Source: HK-STAS-PATE-2 sp046350895 (GTDB lineage: Bacteria; Patescibacteriota; Patescibacteriia; 2-12-FULL-60-25). Taken from it: a stretch of DNA of 64,000 bases. Every line of letters begins with the position of its first letter. Within the stretch, counting starts at the first letter, position 1. The notes below the pieces were generated by a model. It had not been told where the DNA came from. It worked only from the letters and a program-made list of their open reading frames with translations, and ran no database searches. Below, piece by piece: positions 7,913 to 16,381 of the stretch. Location: positions 62,001-126,000 of the forward strand of contig JAXLZL010000003.1 of the NCBI GenBank assembly GCA_046350895.1, written 5' to 3'. A program made the position numbers and the translations under genes.

Positions 7913-8749
7913 ATGGGTCACAAAGTCAATCCCAAAGTCTTCCGTCTCGGAATGACCACCACCTGGCCATCACGCTGGTTCGCCCGCGAAGATGTCTACC
8001 GCCAATCCCTCCAACAAGATCTCGGCATCCGTGAATACTTGGAAAAGGAATTGAAAGAAGCAGGTGTGAACCGCATCGACATCGAACGCTCACGCGGCGT
8101 TGTCACGATTACGGTCCAAGCCGCACGCCCTGGCATCGCCATTGGCCGCGGCGGTGAAGGTTCGGATGGTTTGAAGAAGAAAATCGAAAAGAAATTCTTC
8201 CCAGGCCAGCTCAAAACTCTTCGCGTTAACCTCAACATTCAAGAAGTCGGCAATCCGGGCGTTGAAGCCGCTCTCGTCGTTCAGTCCGTTATCTCGGACC
8301 TTGAACGCCGCATGGCCTTCCGCCGCGTATTGAAGATGACCATCGAACGCGTCAAAAAAGCAGGCGCCCTCGGTGTGAAGATCGCTGTCTCAGGCCGTTT
8401 GAACGGTGCTGAAATCGCCCGTCGCGAATGGTTGGCTTGGGGCAAAATCCCTCTCACCAACCTCCGTGCCGACATCGATTACGCAGCAGACTTCGCCCAG
8501 ACCATGGCCGGTTCTATCGGCGTAAAGGTTTGGATCTACCGTGGCGACATCTTTAACGGTGAACGCCCAGCAACCTACCAGCCAACCACGCCACGTCGCC
8601 GCGATGACCGCGGTCCTCGCCGTGATGGCATGGGTGGTCCTCGCCGCGACAGCCGCGGCGGCACTGGTCGCCCTGTCTCGTTCGGTTCAGGTCCTCGCGC
8701 ATCGGCTGCTCCAGCAGCTCCTGCCGCACCTCAATCAGAAAACTCCTAA
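7913..8749 (+). CDS. rpsC: Ribosomal protein S3
   Basis: A 278-residue S3, at the mRNA entry channel. It begins MGHKVNPKVFRLG, has the KH domain GXXG region (RPGIAIGRGGEGSDGLKKK), and the C-terminal motif GVKVWIYRGDI. The last 60 residues are Arg/Gly/Asp- then Ala/Pro-rich (RRRDDRGPRRDGMGGPRRDS), longer and more RG-rich than in E. coli. Three nt separate it from rplV. Confidence 0.97.
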   Translation: MGHKVNPKVFRLGMTTTWPSRWFAREDVYRQSLQQDLGIREYLEKELKEAGVNRIDIERSRGVVTITVQAARPGIAIGRGGEGSDGLKKKIEKKFFPGQLKTLRVNLNIQEVGNPGVEAALVVQSVISDLERRMAFRRVLKMTIERVKKAGALGVKIAVSGRLNGAEIARREWLAWGKIPLTNLRADIDYAADFAQTMAGSIGVKVWIYRGDIFNGERPATYQPTTPRRRDDRGPRRDGMGGPRRDSRGGTGRPVSFGSGPRASAAPAAPAAPQSENS

Positions 8750-8755
8750 TGCCTT

Positions 8756-9166
8756 ATGTTGATTCCAAAGAAAGTCAAACATCGCAAGTGGCAGAAGGGT
8801 CGCGCCCGCAATATCCGCACCGCATCCACCAAGATTGAGCTCGCCTTCGGTTCGTACGGTTTGAAAGCGATGACGCCAGCCTGGATTTCTTCTCAAGAAA
8901 TCGAAGCCGGTCGCCGCGTTCTTACCCGCTACATCAAGAAGGGCGGCAAGGTCTGGATCCGCGTGTTCCCGGACAAGCCGGTCACGAAGAAAGGCAGCGA
9001 AGTGCCGATGGGTGCCGGTAAAGGTGCTCCTGACCACTACGTCGCCGTTATTCGCCCTGGTACCATCATTTATGAAATGGACGGCATCCCACCTGAAGTA
9101 GCCAAAGAAGCGTTGCAAAGCGCGGGCTACAAGCTCTCGCCAGTCTGTAAGTACGTAAGCAAATAA
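8756..9166 (+). CDS. rplP: Ribosomal protein L16
   Basis: A 136-residue L16, which helps place the A-site tRNA. MLIPKKVKHRKWQKGR at the start and the segments GAGKGAPDHYVAVIRPGTIIYEM plus 'KEALQSAGYKLS' identify it. The start at 8756 sits 6 nt after the rpsC stop, without a Shine-Dalgarno. Confidence 0.97.
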   Translation: MLIPKKVKHRKWQKGRARNIRTASTKIELAFGSYGLKAMTPAWISSQEIEAGRRVLTRYIKKGGKVWIRVFPDKPVTKKGSEVPMGAGKGAPDHYVAVIRPGTIIYEMDGIPPEVAKEALQSAGYKLSPVCKYVSK

Positions 9167-9170
9167 AGCT

Positions 9171-9368
9171 ATGTCGAACTTCAAAGAGCTCTCACTGAAG
9201 ACGCCCGTCGAACTTCGCCGCCAAGCTGAAGAGCTTCGTGCCGAATTGCGCGACCTGCGCTTCAAAGTGAAGACGCGCCAATATCTCAAGGTACGCACGG
9301 TTCGCGCTAAACGTCGCGAACTCGCCCGCACCGTTCACGCACTCGCGAAGGCGATTGCTACCAAGTAA
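9171..9368 (+). CDS. rpmC: Ribosomal protein L29
   Basis: A 65-residue helical protein with the L29 pattern: LRRQAEELRAELRDLRFKVKT then VRTVRAKRRELARTVHALAK. L29 sits by the tunnel exit next to L23. It is placed between rplP and rpsQ as usual. Confidence 0.93.
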   Translation: MSNFKELSLKTPVELRRQAEELRAELRDLRFKVKTRQYLKVRTVRAKRRELARTVHALAKAIATK

Positions 9369-9370
9369 CT

Positions 9371-9637
9371 ATGTCAACGACTCAATCATCCAAAGCGCAA
9401 CCACGCCGCCTTCAGGGCACGGTTGTTTCGACGGCCATGGCTAAAACGGCTGTGGTTCGCGTAGACCGTCGCGTGGCGCACGAGAAGTACGGCAAGTACT
9501 TCACGATCTCGAAGAAATTCAAGGTCCACGATGAAGCAGGTGCTGCCCGCATGGGTGACACCATCGAAATCGAAGAGTGCCGCCCGGTGAGCCGCGACAA
9601 GAACTGGCGCTATATCTCGACCATTAAAGCTGCATAA
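9371..9637 (+). CDS. rpsQ: Ribosomal protein S17
   Basis: An 88-residue OB-fold protein binding the 5' domain of 16S rRNA. The S17 signature is RLQGTVVSTAMAKTAVVRVD followed by KFKVHDE and GDTIEIEECRPVSRDKNWR. Two nt separate it from rpmC. Confidence 0.95.
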   Translation: MSTTQSSKAQPRRLQGTVVSTAMAKTAVVRVDRRVAHEKYGKYFTISKKFKVHDEAGAARMGDTIEIEECRPVSRDKNWRYISTIKAA

Positions 9638-9640
9638 TCT

Positions 9641-10012
9641 ATGGTCCAACATCGCTCCATGCTCGCCGTGGCAGACAACACCGGCGCCAAGCTCCTTCAG
9701 GTCATCCGCGTAAACGGCGGTTACCAGAAGCGCTACGGCCGTCTCGGTGACATTGTCACTTGCGCCGTCAAAATCGCCGACCCTCGCGGTACGGTGAAAA
9801 AGTCCGATGTCGTGCACGCTGTGCTCGTACGCTCGAAGAAAGAAACGCGCCGTCCTGACGGCACGTACGTTCGCTTCGACGAGAACGCCGCTGTCATCAT
9901 CGACACCAAGACAAAAGATCCAAAAGGCACGCGTATCTTTGGTCCAGTCGCCCGCGAACTCCGCGGCCGTGGCTATACCAAGATCGTGTCTCTCGCCCCT
10001 GAAGTCCTCTAA
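9641..10012 (+). CDS. rplN: Ribosomal protein L14
   Basis: A 123-residue L14. Typical segments are MLAVADNTGAKLLQVIRV, KKSDVVHAVLVRSKKETRR and ENAAVIIDTKTKDPKGTRIFGPV. L14 forms an intersubunit bridge and is the binding site of RsfS. The order S17-L14-L24 is standard. Confidence 0.97.
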   Translation: MVQHRSMLAVADNTGAKLLQVIRVNGGYQKRYGRLGDIVTCAVKIADPRGTVKKSDVVHAVLVRSKKETRRPDGTYVRFDENAAVIIDTKTKDPKGTRIFGPVARELRGRGYTKIVSLAPEVL

Positions 10013-10018
10013 TATCCT

Positions 10019-10282
10019 ATGACACAACTCCGTATTAAAACCGGCGATGAAGTCATCGTGATTGCCGGGGCCGACAAAGGCAAAAAAGGCAAGGTCATCC
10101 AGACTTTTCCAAAACTCAACCGTGTCGTGGTTGAAGGTGTGAACCTCCGCAAGCGCCACATGCGCGCCGCGAAGTCCAACGCCCAAGGCCAGACCGTTGA
10201 ATTCTCGATGCCGATGAACGCGTCCAACGTGGCGCTCGTCGTCGGTGGTAAACCAGCCCGCCATAACAAGCGCGCCGCCTAA
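10019..10282 (+). CDS. rplX: Ribosomal protein L24
   Basis: An 87-residue KOW-domain protein (KTGDEVIVIAGADKGKKGKV). It initiates 50S assembly. At 87 residues it is on the short side for the family. It is 6 nt after rplN and 4 nt before the chosen start of rplE. Confidence 0.95.
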   Translation: MTQLRIKTGDEVIVIAGADKGKKGKVIQTFPKLNRVVVEGVNLRKRHMRAAKSNAQGQTVEFSMPMNASNVALVVGGKPARHNKRAA

Positions 10283-10286
10283 TCCT

Positions 10287-10823
10287 ATGACTCTCAAAGA
10301 ACAGTACCAATCCGCCGTCGTGCCGGCCTTGAAAAAGGACTTCGACATCACGAGCGCCATGGCCGTTCCAAAAGTGAAGAGCGTGACGATCTCCGTCGGC
10401 CTTTCGCAGGGTCTTAAGGATCCAAAGGTGCTTGAAACCGTCGAACGCACGCTTGAACGCATCTCTGGCCAAAAGCCGGCGAAGACCAAAGCGAAGAAAT
10501 CGATCTCGAGTTTCAAAATCCGTGAAGGCATGGTTGTGGGCATGATGGTAACGCTTCGTGGCCAGCGCATGTGGGATTTTCTCACCCGCCTCACGAACTT
10601 CACCTTCCCTCGCATCCGCGACTTCCGTGGCATTTCATCCAAGTCGATGGATGCCCACGGCAACTTGTCCCTCGGCTTCCGTGAGAACCTCGCGTTCCCT
10701 GAAATCCGCCCGGACGAAGTCGAACGCATCCACGGTTTGCAGATCACCATCGCCACTACGGCCGGTGAACGCAAACTCGGTACCGCTTTGCTCAAGGGCC
10801 TCGGCTTTCCATTCACGAACTAA
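10287..10823 (+). CDS. rplE: Ribosomal protein L5
   Basis: A 178-residue L5, which binds 5S rRNA and contacts P-site tRNA. It begins MTLKEQYQSAVVPALKKDF, and carries VTLRGQRMWDFLTRLTNFTFPRIRDFRG. The ATG at 10287 is chosen; the frame extends further upstream but would overlap rplX and is not conserved. Confidence 0.97.
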   Translation: MTLKEQYQSAVVPALKKDFDITSAMAVPKVKSVTISVGLSQGLKDPKVLETVERTLERISGQKPAKTKAKKSISSFKIREGMVVGMMVTLRGQRMWDFLTRLTNFTFPRIRDFRGISSKSMDAHGNLSLGFRENLAFPEIRPDEVERIHGLQITIATTAGERKLGTALLKGLGFPFTN

Positions 10824-10826
10824 CTT

Positions 10827-11012
10827 ATGGCAACACAAGCTCAAATCGCCAAATCCAACCGCAAGCCGAAATTCTCGACTCGCGAAGTGCGCCGTTGCTG
10901 GCGCTGCGGTCGCAAGCATGGCTACATGCGCGACTTCGGATTGTGCCGTATTTGCTTCCGTGAGCTCGCTAACCGCGCTGAGCTCCCAGGTGTGACCAAA
11001 TCAAGCTGGTAA
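10827..11012 (+). CDS. rpsN: Ribosomal protein S14, zinc-binding short form
   Basis: A 61-residue S14 of the zinc type: CWRC and CRIC pairs are 12 residues apart and can bind Zn(II). The C-terminus ..PGVTKSSW is typical. The short, four-cysteine form is the ancestral kind and is common in Gram-positives and Patescibacteria. Confidence 0.95.
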   Translation: MATQAQIAKSNRKPKFSTREVRRCWRCGRKHGYMRDFGLCRICFRELANRAELPGVTKSSW

Positions 11013-11015
11013 ACT

Positions 11016-11408
11016 ATGCAAAACGATCCAATCAGCGACTTCCTGACCCGCATTCGTAATGCGCAGGCCGCACGTCATGAGACGGTTTCTTTGCCGGGCT
11101 CCCGTTTGAAATTGGCTGTCGCCAAGGTGCTCGTCAACGAAGGCTTCCTTGCAGACGCAAAAGAAACGGCCGAAGGCCCTAAAAAGACCCTCGTCGTCAC
11201 CCTTAAATACCTCGGCAAGCTCCCATTGATCCGCTCCATCCAGAGCGTATCGACGCCGGGCCGCCGCGTGTACCGCAAGTCCAACGAGCTCCCTCGCGTA
11301 TTGTCCGGCCAGGGTATCCGCATTCTTTCAACGTCCGCGGGTGTCATGTCAGACCGTGAAGCGCGCAAGCGCAAGCTCGGTGGCGAAATCCTTTGCGAAG
11401 TATCGTAA
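11016..11408 (+). CDS. rpsH: Ribosomal protein S8
   Basis: A 130-residue S8, a primary binder of the 16S central domain. It starts MQNDPISDFLTRIRNAQ and ends with the conserved STSAGVMSDREARKRKLGGE. The 30-nt gap to rplF is wider than elsewhere in the operon. Confidence 0.97.
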   Translation: MQNDPISDFLTRIRNAQAARHETVSLPGSRLKLAVAKVLVNEGFLADAKETAEGPKKTLVVTLKYLGKLPLIRSIQSVSTPGRRVYRKSNELPRVLSGQGIRILSTSAGVMSDREARKRKLGGEILCEVS

Positions 11409-11438
11409 GATCTTCGCCTCATTCATTACCACTATTGT

Positions 11439-11984
11439 ATGTCTCGTATCGGTAAAAAACCGGTTATCCTGCCCTCGGGTTTTGACGCCACCGTCGAAGC
11501 TGGGAAGGTAACCGTGAAAGGACCAAAAGGGTCCCTCACGGTGCCTCTCCACTCGGATGTGTCGGTCGAGCTCCAGGCAGAACCACATGCTGTCCTCGTT
11601 CACGTCAAAGACGAAAACGATGTTGACCAGCGCGCTCTCTGGGGTCTCACCCGCCAACTCATCGCGAATGCGGTAGAAGGTCTCGTGAAGCCTTACGAGA
11701 AGTCACTCGAATTCGTCGGTGTCGGTTATAAGGTCGCGTTGCAGGGCAATGTCATTGTCATGGACGTCGGCTACTCGCACCAGGTGAAATTCACCGTGCC
11801 ACCAAACCTCGAAGCGAGTGTTGATAAACAAATCCTTAAGCTTGTTTCGTCCGACAAATACTTGTTGGGCGAAATGGCCGCGCAGATCCGCCGCGTACGC
11901 CCACCTGAGCCTTATAAGGGCAAGGGTATCAAGTACATCGACGAGGTCATCCGCCGCAAAGCAGGTAAGGCTGCCAAATCCTAA
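11439..11984 (+). CDS. rplF: Ribosomal protein L6
   Basis: A 181-residue L6 with two tandem alpha/beta domains. Recognised by MSRIGKKPVILPSG and the C-terminal RRVRPPEPYKGKGIKYIDE. L6 sits at the factor-binding base of the L7/L12 stalk. Confidence 0.97.
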   Translation: MSRIGKKPVILPSGFDATVEAGKVTVKGPKGSLTVPLHSDVSVELQAEPHAVLVHVKDENDVDQRALWGLTRQLIANAVEGLVKPYEKSLEFVGVGYKVALQGNVIVMDVGYSHQVKFTVPPNLEASVDKQILKLVSSDKYLLGEMAAQIRRVRPPEPYKGKGIKYIDEVIRRKAGKAAKS

Positions 11985-11995
11985 CGCCTAAACGT

Positions 11996-12358
11996 ATGTC
12001 GAATCTCAATACTTCCACCGCGAAAGCACGCCGCATCAAGCGCGTCCGCATTCACGTCTCCGGAACGGCAGCACGTCCGCGTTTGGCCGTTTTCCGCAGT
12101 ACTTCTCACATTTACGTTCAAGCTATCGATGATGTCGCGCAAAAGACGCTTGCGTCCGCACGCGACCTCGAGCTCTCCGATGCCCAGCGCAAAGGAAAGA
12201 AGAAATCCGAAATCGCAACCGAAGTAGGCAAGATGATTGCCGAACGCCTTGTGAAGCAGGGTATTAGCCAGGCGGTTTTTGACCGCCGCGATAAGCGCTA
12301 TCATGGTCGCGTCCAGGCTCTTGCCGAAGGCGCACGTGAAGCGGGTCTCAAGTTCTAA
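11996..12358 (+). CDS. rplR: Ribosomal protein L18
   Basis: A 120-residue L18, a 5S rRNA binder. VRIHVSGTAARPRLAVFRSTSHIYVQAIDD and the C-terminal FDRRDKRYHGRVQALAEGAREAGL are diagnostic. It is followed by rpsE after 3 nt. Confidence 0.96.
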   Translation: MSNLNTSTAKARRIKRVRIHVSGTAARPRLAVFRSTSHIYVQAIDDVAQKTLASARDLELSDAQRKGKKKSEIATEVGKMIAERLVKQGISQAVFDRRDKRYHGRVQALAEGAREAGLKF

Positions 12359-12361
12359 TCT

Positions 12362-13030
12362 ATGTCCGACGAAATCAAACAAGCAGCTCCTGAAGCTGCC
12401 GCCCCGACGTCCGTCGGGGCTCCAGCGCCTCGCGGCGCCCGTCCTGCCTTTGGTGCAGCTCGTGGTGGTCGTGACCAGCGCGGTGGCGCAGGTGCTCGCG
12501 GTGGCCGTGGTGGCCGTGACAACCGTCGCGGTGGCCGTGGTGGCGATGTTCCTGCCGAAGCGGACTACGAAGAAAAGAACGTCGAAGTTGCTCGCGTTAC
12601 GCGTGTGACCAAGGGCGGTAAGCGCATGCGCTTCCGTGTTCTCTCGGTGATCGGTAACCGCAAGGGCCGCACCGGCTTTGGCCTCGCCAAAGGCGTCGAT
12701 GTCGCTGCTGCTAGCAACAAAGCCAGCACCCAGGCTCGCAAATCGCTTATCACCGTCCCTCTCGTGAACGAAACCATTCCTCACGAAGTGACGGCAAAAT
12801 TCGGCGCAGCCGTCGTTCTCCTCAAGCCAGCTCCTAAAGGTTCTGGTGTGAAGGCAGGCGGCGCTGTCCGTATCGTGCTCGAGCTCGCAGGCGTCCCGAA
12901 CGTCGTTTCGAAGATCCTCGGTTCAAGCAATAAGACCAACAACGTCAAAGCTACGTTCGCGGCACTTCGCAAGCTCCGCCTCCCGGCGAAGTCAGAGAAG
13001 TCTGAAGAATCAGCTGTAGCGAAGAAATAA
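12362..13030 (+). CDS. rpsE: Ribosomal protein S5 with RGG-rich N-terminal extension
   Basis: A 222-residue S5, a fidelity and mRNA-helicase component of the 30S. The S5 core starts near residue 70 (EEKNVEVARVTRVTKGGKRMRF) and includes GFGLAKGVDV. Residues about 24-62 form an unusual Arg/Gly domain with several RGG units, absent from standard S5 (about 165 aa). L30, which normally follows S5, is missing; rplO starts 1 nt later. Confidence 0.96.
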   Translation: MSDEIKQAAPEAAAPTSVGAPAPRGARPAFGAARGGRDQRGGAGARGGRGGRDNRRGGRGGDVPAEADYEEKNVEVARVTRVTKGGKRMRFRVLSVIGNRKGRTGFGLAKGVDVAAASNKASTQARKSLITVPLVNETIPHEVTAKFGAAVVLLKPAPKGSGVKAGGAVRIVLELAGVPNVVSKILGSSNKTNNVKATFAALRKLRLPAKSEKSEESAVAKK

Positions 13031-13031
13031 T

Positions 13032-13478
13032 ATGTCGCTCTCCTTGAATTCTCTCAAGCCAAAACATGGTTCCCGCAAAACTTCGTTCCGCATCGGTCGC
13101 GGTGAAGGCTCCGGCCTCGGCAAGACCTCGGGTCGCGGTTCAAAGGGTCAGAAGGCCCGCTCAGGCGGCCGCCATGGTTTGAAGCGTCTCGGTATGCGTG
13201 CCATGTTGCTTTCGTTCCCGAAAGTCCGTGGTTTCCGCAGCCGTTATGACAAGGCAGAAACCGTTTCATTGAAGCGCCTCGAAGCGTTTGAAACGGGTGC
13301 TACCGTGACCATGAAGGACCTCCGCAAGAAGGGTCTCGTGACGCGCGCAGCCAAAGCTGTCAAAATTGTCGGTAACGAAGCCATCAGCAAAAAACTGAAG
13401 GTTTCCGGCGTCGCCATCAGCGCGAGTGCCAAGGCAGCTATTGAGGCTGCCGGCGGCTCGGTCGTTGAACGCGCCTAA
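13032..13478 (+). CDS. rplO: Ribosomal protein L15
   Basis: A 148-residue L15. The N-terminus SLNSLKPKHGSRKTSFRIGRG then GKTSGRGSKGQKARSGG is the classic glycine-rich motif. It follows rpsE directly, with no rpmD (L30) between them. Confidence 0.96.
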   Translation: MSLSLNSLKPKHGSRKTSFRIGRGEGSGLGKTSGRGSKGQKARSGGRHGLKRLGMRAMLLSFPKVRGFRSRYDKAETVSLKRLEAFETGATVTMKDLRKKGLVTRAAKAVKIVGNEAISKKLKVSGVAISASAKAAIEAAGGSVVERA

Positions 13479-13493
13479 ACTCCAAAACTTCTT

Positions 13494-14771
13494 ATGTGGA
13501 ATACATTGACGCAAGCGTGGCGTGTGAAGGAGGTACGCAATGGGCTCCTGTTTGTCATCGCGATGATGGTCGTGTTTCGCGTAGCGGCTAATATCCCGCT
13601 GCCGGGCATCGACCTCGCCGCGTTGCGCCGCTTCTTTGAAGCGAACCAGTTGCTCGGCCTTCTCAATGTTTTCTCGGGCGGCACGATGTCGAATTTCAGC
13701 ATCGTGGCCCTCGGCGTCGGTCCATACATCACGTCATCGATTGTCTTTCAATTGTTGGCGATGATCATCCCTCGTCTCGAAGAGATCCAAAAAGAAGGGG
13801 AGTCCGGACAGAAACGCATCAACCAATGGACGCGCTGGCTCACGGTGCCACTTGCTGTGGTACAGTCCTTCGCCCTCATTTCGCTCATGCGTAATTCGTC
13901 CTTCCCGATCCTGACGACGCAAGACCCATTGCACATCGTGATGATTATCTCATGTGTAACGGCAGGTACGATGTTCTTGGTCTGGCTTGGTGAATTGATC
14001 ACCGAACGCAAAGTTGGTAACGGTATCTCGTTGCTCATCTTCGCCGGTATCGTCTCGAGCCTTCCATCCTCGATCACGCGTTTCTTGTCGACCTACGACT
14101 CGTCACAGTGGCTCACGGTTGCGATCTACGCGATCTGTGCCGTGGTGATGATCGCTGGCGTGGTCTTTGTTAGCGAAGGCCAACGCAATGTGCCGATCCA
14201 GTACGCTCGCCAGTCCCGCTCCCTTTCGGGCACGGGCGGCAACGTCGCTTCGTCGCTCCCATTGCGCGTGAACATGACGGGCGTTATCCCGATCATCTTC
14301 GCGGTCTCGATGCTCTTGTTCCCATCCGTGCTCGCCCAATTCTTTGCCCAAGCACGCACTCCGGCAGTCGCTAACGCGGCTAACTGGCTCTTGCGTACTT
14401 TGGCTGACCAGACGATCTACGGCGTGCTCTACTTCTTGTTCGTGGTCGGCTTCACGTTCTTCTATGCGACGATCGTGTTTCAGCCAGAACGCGTTTCAGA
14501 AAACCTGCAGAAGCAGGGTGGTTTCATCCCAGGCATCCGCCCAGGTTCACAAACCGCCGCTTACCTTCTCGCGGTCGTAGAGCGCATTACCCTCGGTGGC
14601 GCCTTGTTCTTGGGCTTCATCGCCGTTACGCCGCTTCTTGCCCAGGCCTTTACCGGCTCGGCGACGGTGCGCATCGGCGGTACGTCCTTGCTCATCGCTG
14701 TATCCGTGGTAATTGAGTCCATCAAACAAATCGAATCCCAGGTGACCATGCGTTCGTACGACGTGTACTAA
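13494..14771 (+). CDS. secY: Protein translocase subunit SecY
   Basis: A 425-residue membrane protein with about ten predicted transmembrane segments. It forms the SecYEG channel, driven by SecA (encoded at 58704). Recognisable parts are the N-terminal RVAANIPLPGID, the plug/gate region ALGVGPYITSSIVFQLL, and the cytosolic loop with 'IPIQYARQSRSLSG'. The C-terminus ends ..VTMRSYDVY. A strong terminator follows. Confidence 0.98.
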   Translation: MWNTLTQAWRVKEVRNGLLFVIAMMVVFRVAANIPLPGIDLAALRRFFEANQLLGLLNVFSGGTMSNFSIVALGVGPYITSSIVFQLLAMIIPRLEEIQKEGESGQKRINQWTRWLTVPLAVVQSFALISLMRNSSFPILTTQDPLHIVMIISCVTAGTMFLVWLGELITERKVGNGISLLIFAGIVSSLPSSITRFLSTYDSSQWLTVAIYAICAVVMIAGVVFVSEGQRNVPIQYARQSRSLSGTGGNVASSLPLRVNMTGVIPIIFAVSMLLFPSVLAQFFAQARTPAVANAANWLLRTLADQTIYGVLYFLFVVGFTFFYATIVFQPERVSENLQKQGGFIPGIRPGSQTAAYLLAVVERITLGGALFLGFIAVTPLLAQAFTGSATVRIGGTSLLIAVSVVIESIKQIESQVTMRSYDVY

Positions 14772-14782
14772 TCGCAGTCCCT

Positions 14783-14817
14783 AAAACGAAAAGCCCCCTC
14801 GTGGGGCTTTTCGTTTT
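14783..14817 (+). terminator. Terminator after secY
   Basis: A 15-bp perfect stem AAAACGAAAAGCCCC / GGGGCTTTTCGTTTT with a 5-nt loop and a T-run marks the end of the S10-spc transcript. Confidence 0.92.
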
Positions 14818-14846
14818 GTTCGGCGGGTGCTAGCCTTGTTTGCATT

Positions 14847-15494
14847 ATGGCGAAGAAACGCCGCTTACGAGCCGTCTTATTCGGGCCTCAGGGCGCCGGC
14901 AAAACCACCCAAGGCCGTGCGCTCTCTGAGCGCTATGGCGTGCCGTATTTGTCATCGGGTGATTTGTTGCGAGAAGAAATAAGCGAAGAAACCGCGCTTG
15001 GTAAATTGGCAAAAGAGTACGTTGCTTCACACGTGATTGCGCCTGACGAAGTGGTTGAAGCGATTGTACTCAAACGCATGAAGCCGTATCTCGCCACCGG
15101 TTTTGTCTTGGACGGATTCCCGCGCAATGTAGAACAAGCAATCGCGCTCGATCGTCACACGAAGCTTGATCTCGCCATTCAGCTGAAAATGTCTGACAAA
15201 GAATCAGTAAAGCGCTTAAGCGAATGCGGACGCTGCGTAAAGTGTCGTTCAGCGGTGCCATTCTCGGTATTGAAAGTGGTAAAGCATTGCCCGGTTTGTG
15301 GGGGAGAGGTGAAGAAGCGTGAAGCTGATGAAGAAGATTTTGTACTCCGCCGCTTGGCTGAATATCACTTCATGACCGAGCCGCTCTCAGGATATTACCG
15401 CCAGCGCGGGATCTTATTAGCCATCAAAGCTGAACAGACATTGGCGCAACTTTCAGAAGAGCTGTTTCGCAAGCTCACAAAACTCGGATTTTAG
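14847..15494 (+). CDS. adk: Adenylate kinase
   Basis: A 215-residue P-loop kinase interconverting ATP+AMP and 2 ADP. The Walker A is GPQGAGKTTQ (about 13-22), with DGFPRN in the AMP-binding region. The LID domain has four Cys in two CxxC pairs (CGRC, then CPVC), a zinc-type LID. An extended -10 TGCTAGCCT (14828-14836) lies 10 nt upstream, so it can be transcribed separately from secY. Confidence 0.95.
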   Translation: MAKKRRLRAVLFGPQGAGKTTQGRALSERYGVPYLSSGDLLREEISEETALGKLAKEYVASHVIAPDEVVEAIVLKRMKPYLATGFVLDGFPRNVEQAIALDRHTKLDLAIQLKMSDKESVKRLSECGRCVKCRSAVPFSVLKVVKHCPVCGGEVKKREADEEDFVLRRLAEYHFMTEPLSGYYRQRGILLAIKAEQTLAQLSEELFRKLTKLGF

Positions 15495-15503
15495 GCGTAT
15501 TTG

Positions 15504-15532
15504 TTGACTTTTTTGTCGTATTTTGTTACCAT
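15504..15532 (+). promoter_or_regulatory. Promoter of map, leaderless type
   Basis: TTGACT (15504-15509), a 17-bp spacer and TACCAT (15527-15532). The -10 ends 8 nt before the ATG at 15541, so the transcript should begin at or within a few nt of the start codon. Confidence 0.75.
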
Positions 15533-15540
15533 CCGAGCCT

Positions 15541-16320
15541 ATGTCGATCTTAAAAACGCCAGCAGAAATTGCGGCCCTCAAAGAAGGTGGCGAGATTTTG
15601 TCGCGCGCGCTTCGTGCCGCTGCAGAAGCCTGCGTTGAAGGCGCCCATACCGAGGCTCTCGATGCCATTGCCCGCAAGGTGATCGAAGACGCCGGCGGCA
15701 AGCCGTCATTTTTGGAGTACCGCATCGGCGGTGAAGGTACGCCATTTCCTGGCACATTGTGCATCTCAATTAACGATGAGGTTGTGCATGGGTTGCCAAC
15801 GCCTGATCGCGTCATCAAAAAAGGCGATATCGTAAGTCTTGATATCGGTTGCTGGTACAAAGATCTTTGTACCGATATGGCCACCACGGTGATCGTTGGC
15901 GAGACGAATAAAAAAACCAAGGCGCTTGTCGAAGCGACACGCGAATCATTAGTTCGTGGTTTGTCCGTGATCAAAGCCGGCCGTTATATTCACGATATCG
16001 GCGCCGCGATCGAAGATTATTTGAAACCGCAGGGTTATGGCATCGTGAAAGATTTGGTTGGCCACGGTGTAGGTCATGCTGTACATGAAGAGCCTCAGGT
16101 GCCGAACTACCGTGAACGCCACGCACCAAAGATCAAGCTGCTTGAGGGCATGGTGCTCGCCATTGAGCCGATGGTTACCCTTGGTGATTGGCATGTGCAC
16201 ATGAAAGAAGACGAATGGACTATTGCTACCAATGACGGCAGCATCTGTGCCCACTTTGAACTGACGGTTGCCGTCACTAAAAACGGTTATGAATTGATCA
16301 CCCCTTGGCCAGATGCCTAG
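15541..16320 (+). CDS. map: Methionine aminopeptidase
   Basis: A 259-residue type I MetAP that removes N-terminal Met. The five metal ligands are visible: two Asp in DIGCWYKDLCTDMATT, His in GHGVGHAVHEEP, Glu in AIEPMV and Glu in AHFELTVAV. The start at 15541 is preferred over an upstream TTG because the promoter -10 overlaps that stretch. It is the last gene of the ribosomal block; infA and the alpha operon are not next. Confidence 0.96.
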   Translation: MSILKTPAEIAALKEGGEILSRALRAAAEACVEGAHTEALDAIARKVIEDAGGKPSFLEYRIGGEGTPFPGTLCISINDEVVHGLPTPDRVIKKGDIVSLDIGCWYKDLCTDMATTVIVGETNKKTKALVEATRESLVRGLSVIKAGRYIHDIGAAIEDYLKPQGYGIVKDLVGHGVGHAVHEEPQVPNYRERHAPKIKLLEGMVLAIEPMVTLGDWHVHMKEDEWTIATNDGSICAHFELTVAVTKNGYELITPWPDA

Positions 16321-16322
16321 GG

Positions 16323-16351
16323 TTGATTTTATTATTGGTTTCTGTTAGGCT
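16323..16351 (+). promoter_or_regulatory. Promoter of the 433-aa unknown gene
   Basis: TTGATT (16323-16328), 17-bp spacer, TAGGCT (16346-16351) with a TG-T extension. The predicted leader is about 24 nt and carries AAGGAGAGG (16371-16379), 5 nt before the ATG when measured from AGGAG. This is the leadered, Shine-Dalgarno class. Confidence 0.7.
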
Positions 16352-16381
16352 CCGATCCACGTTCTTTAAAAAGGAGAGGTC

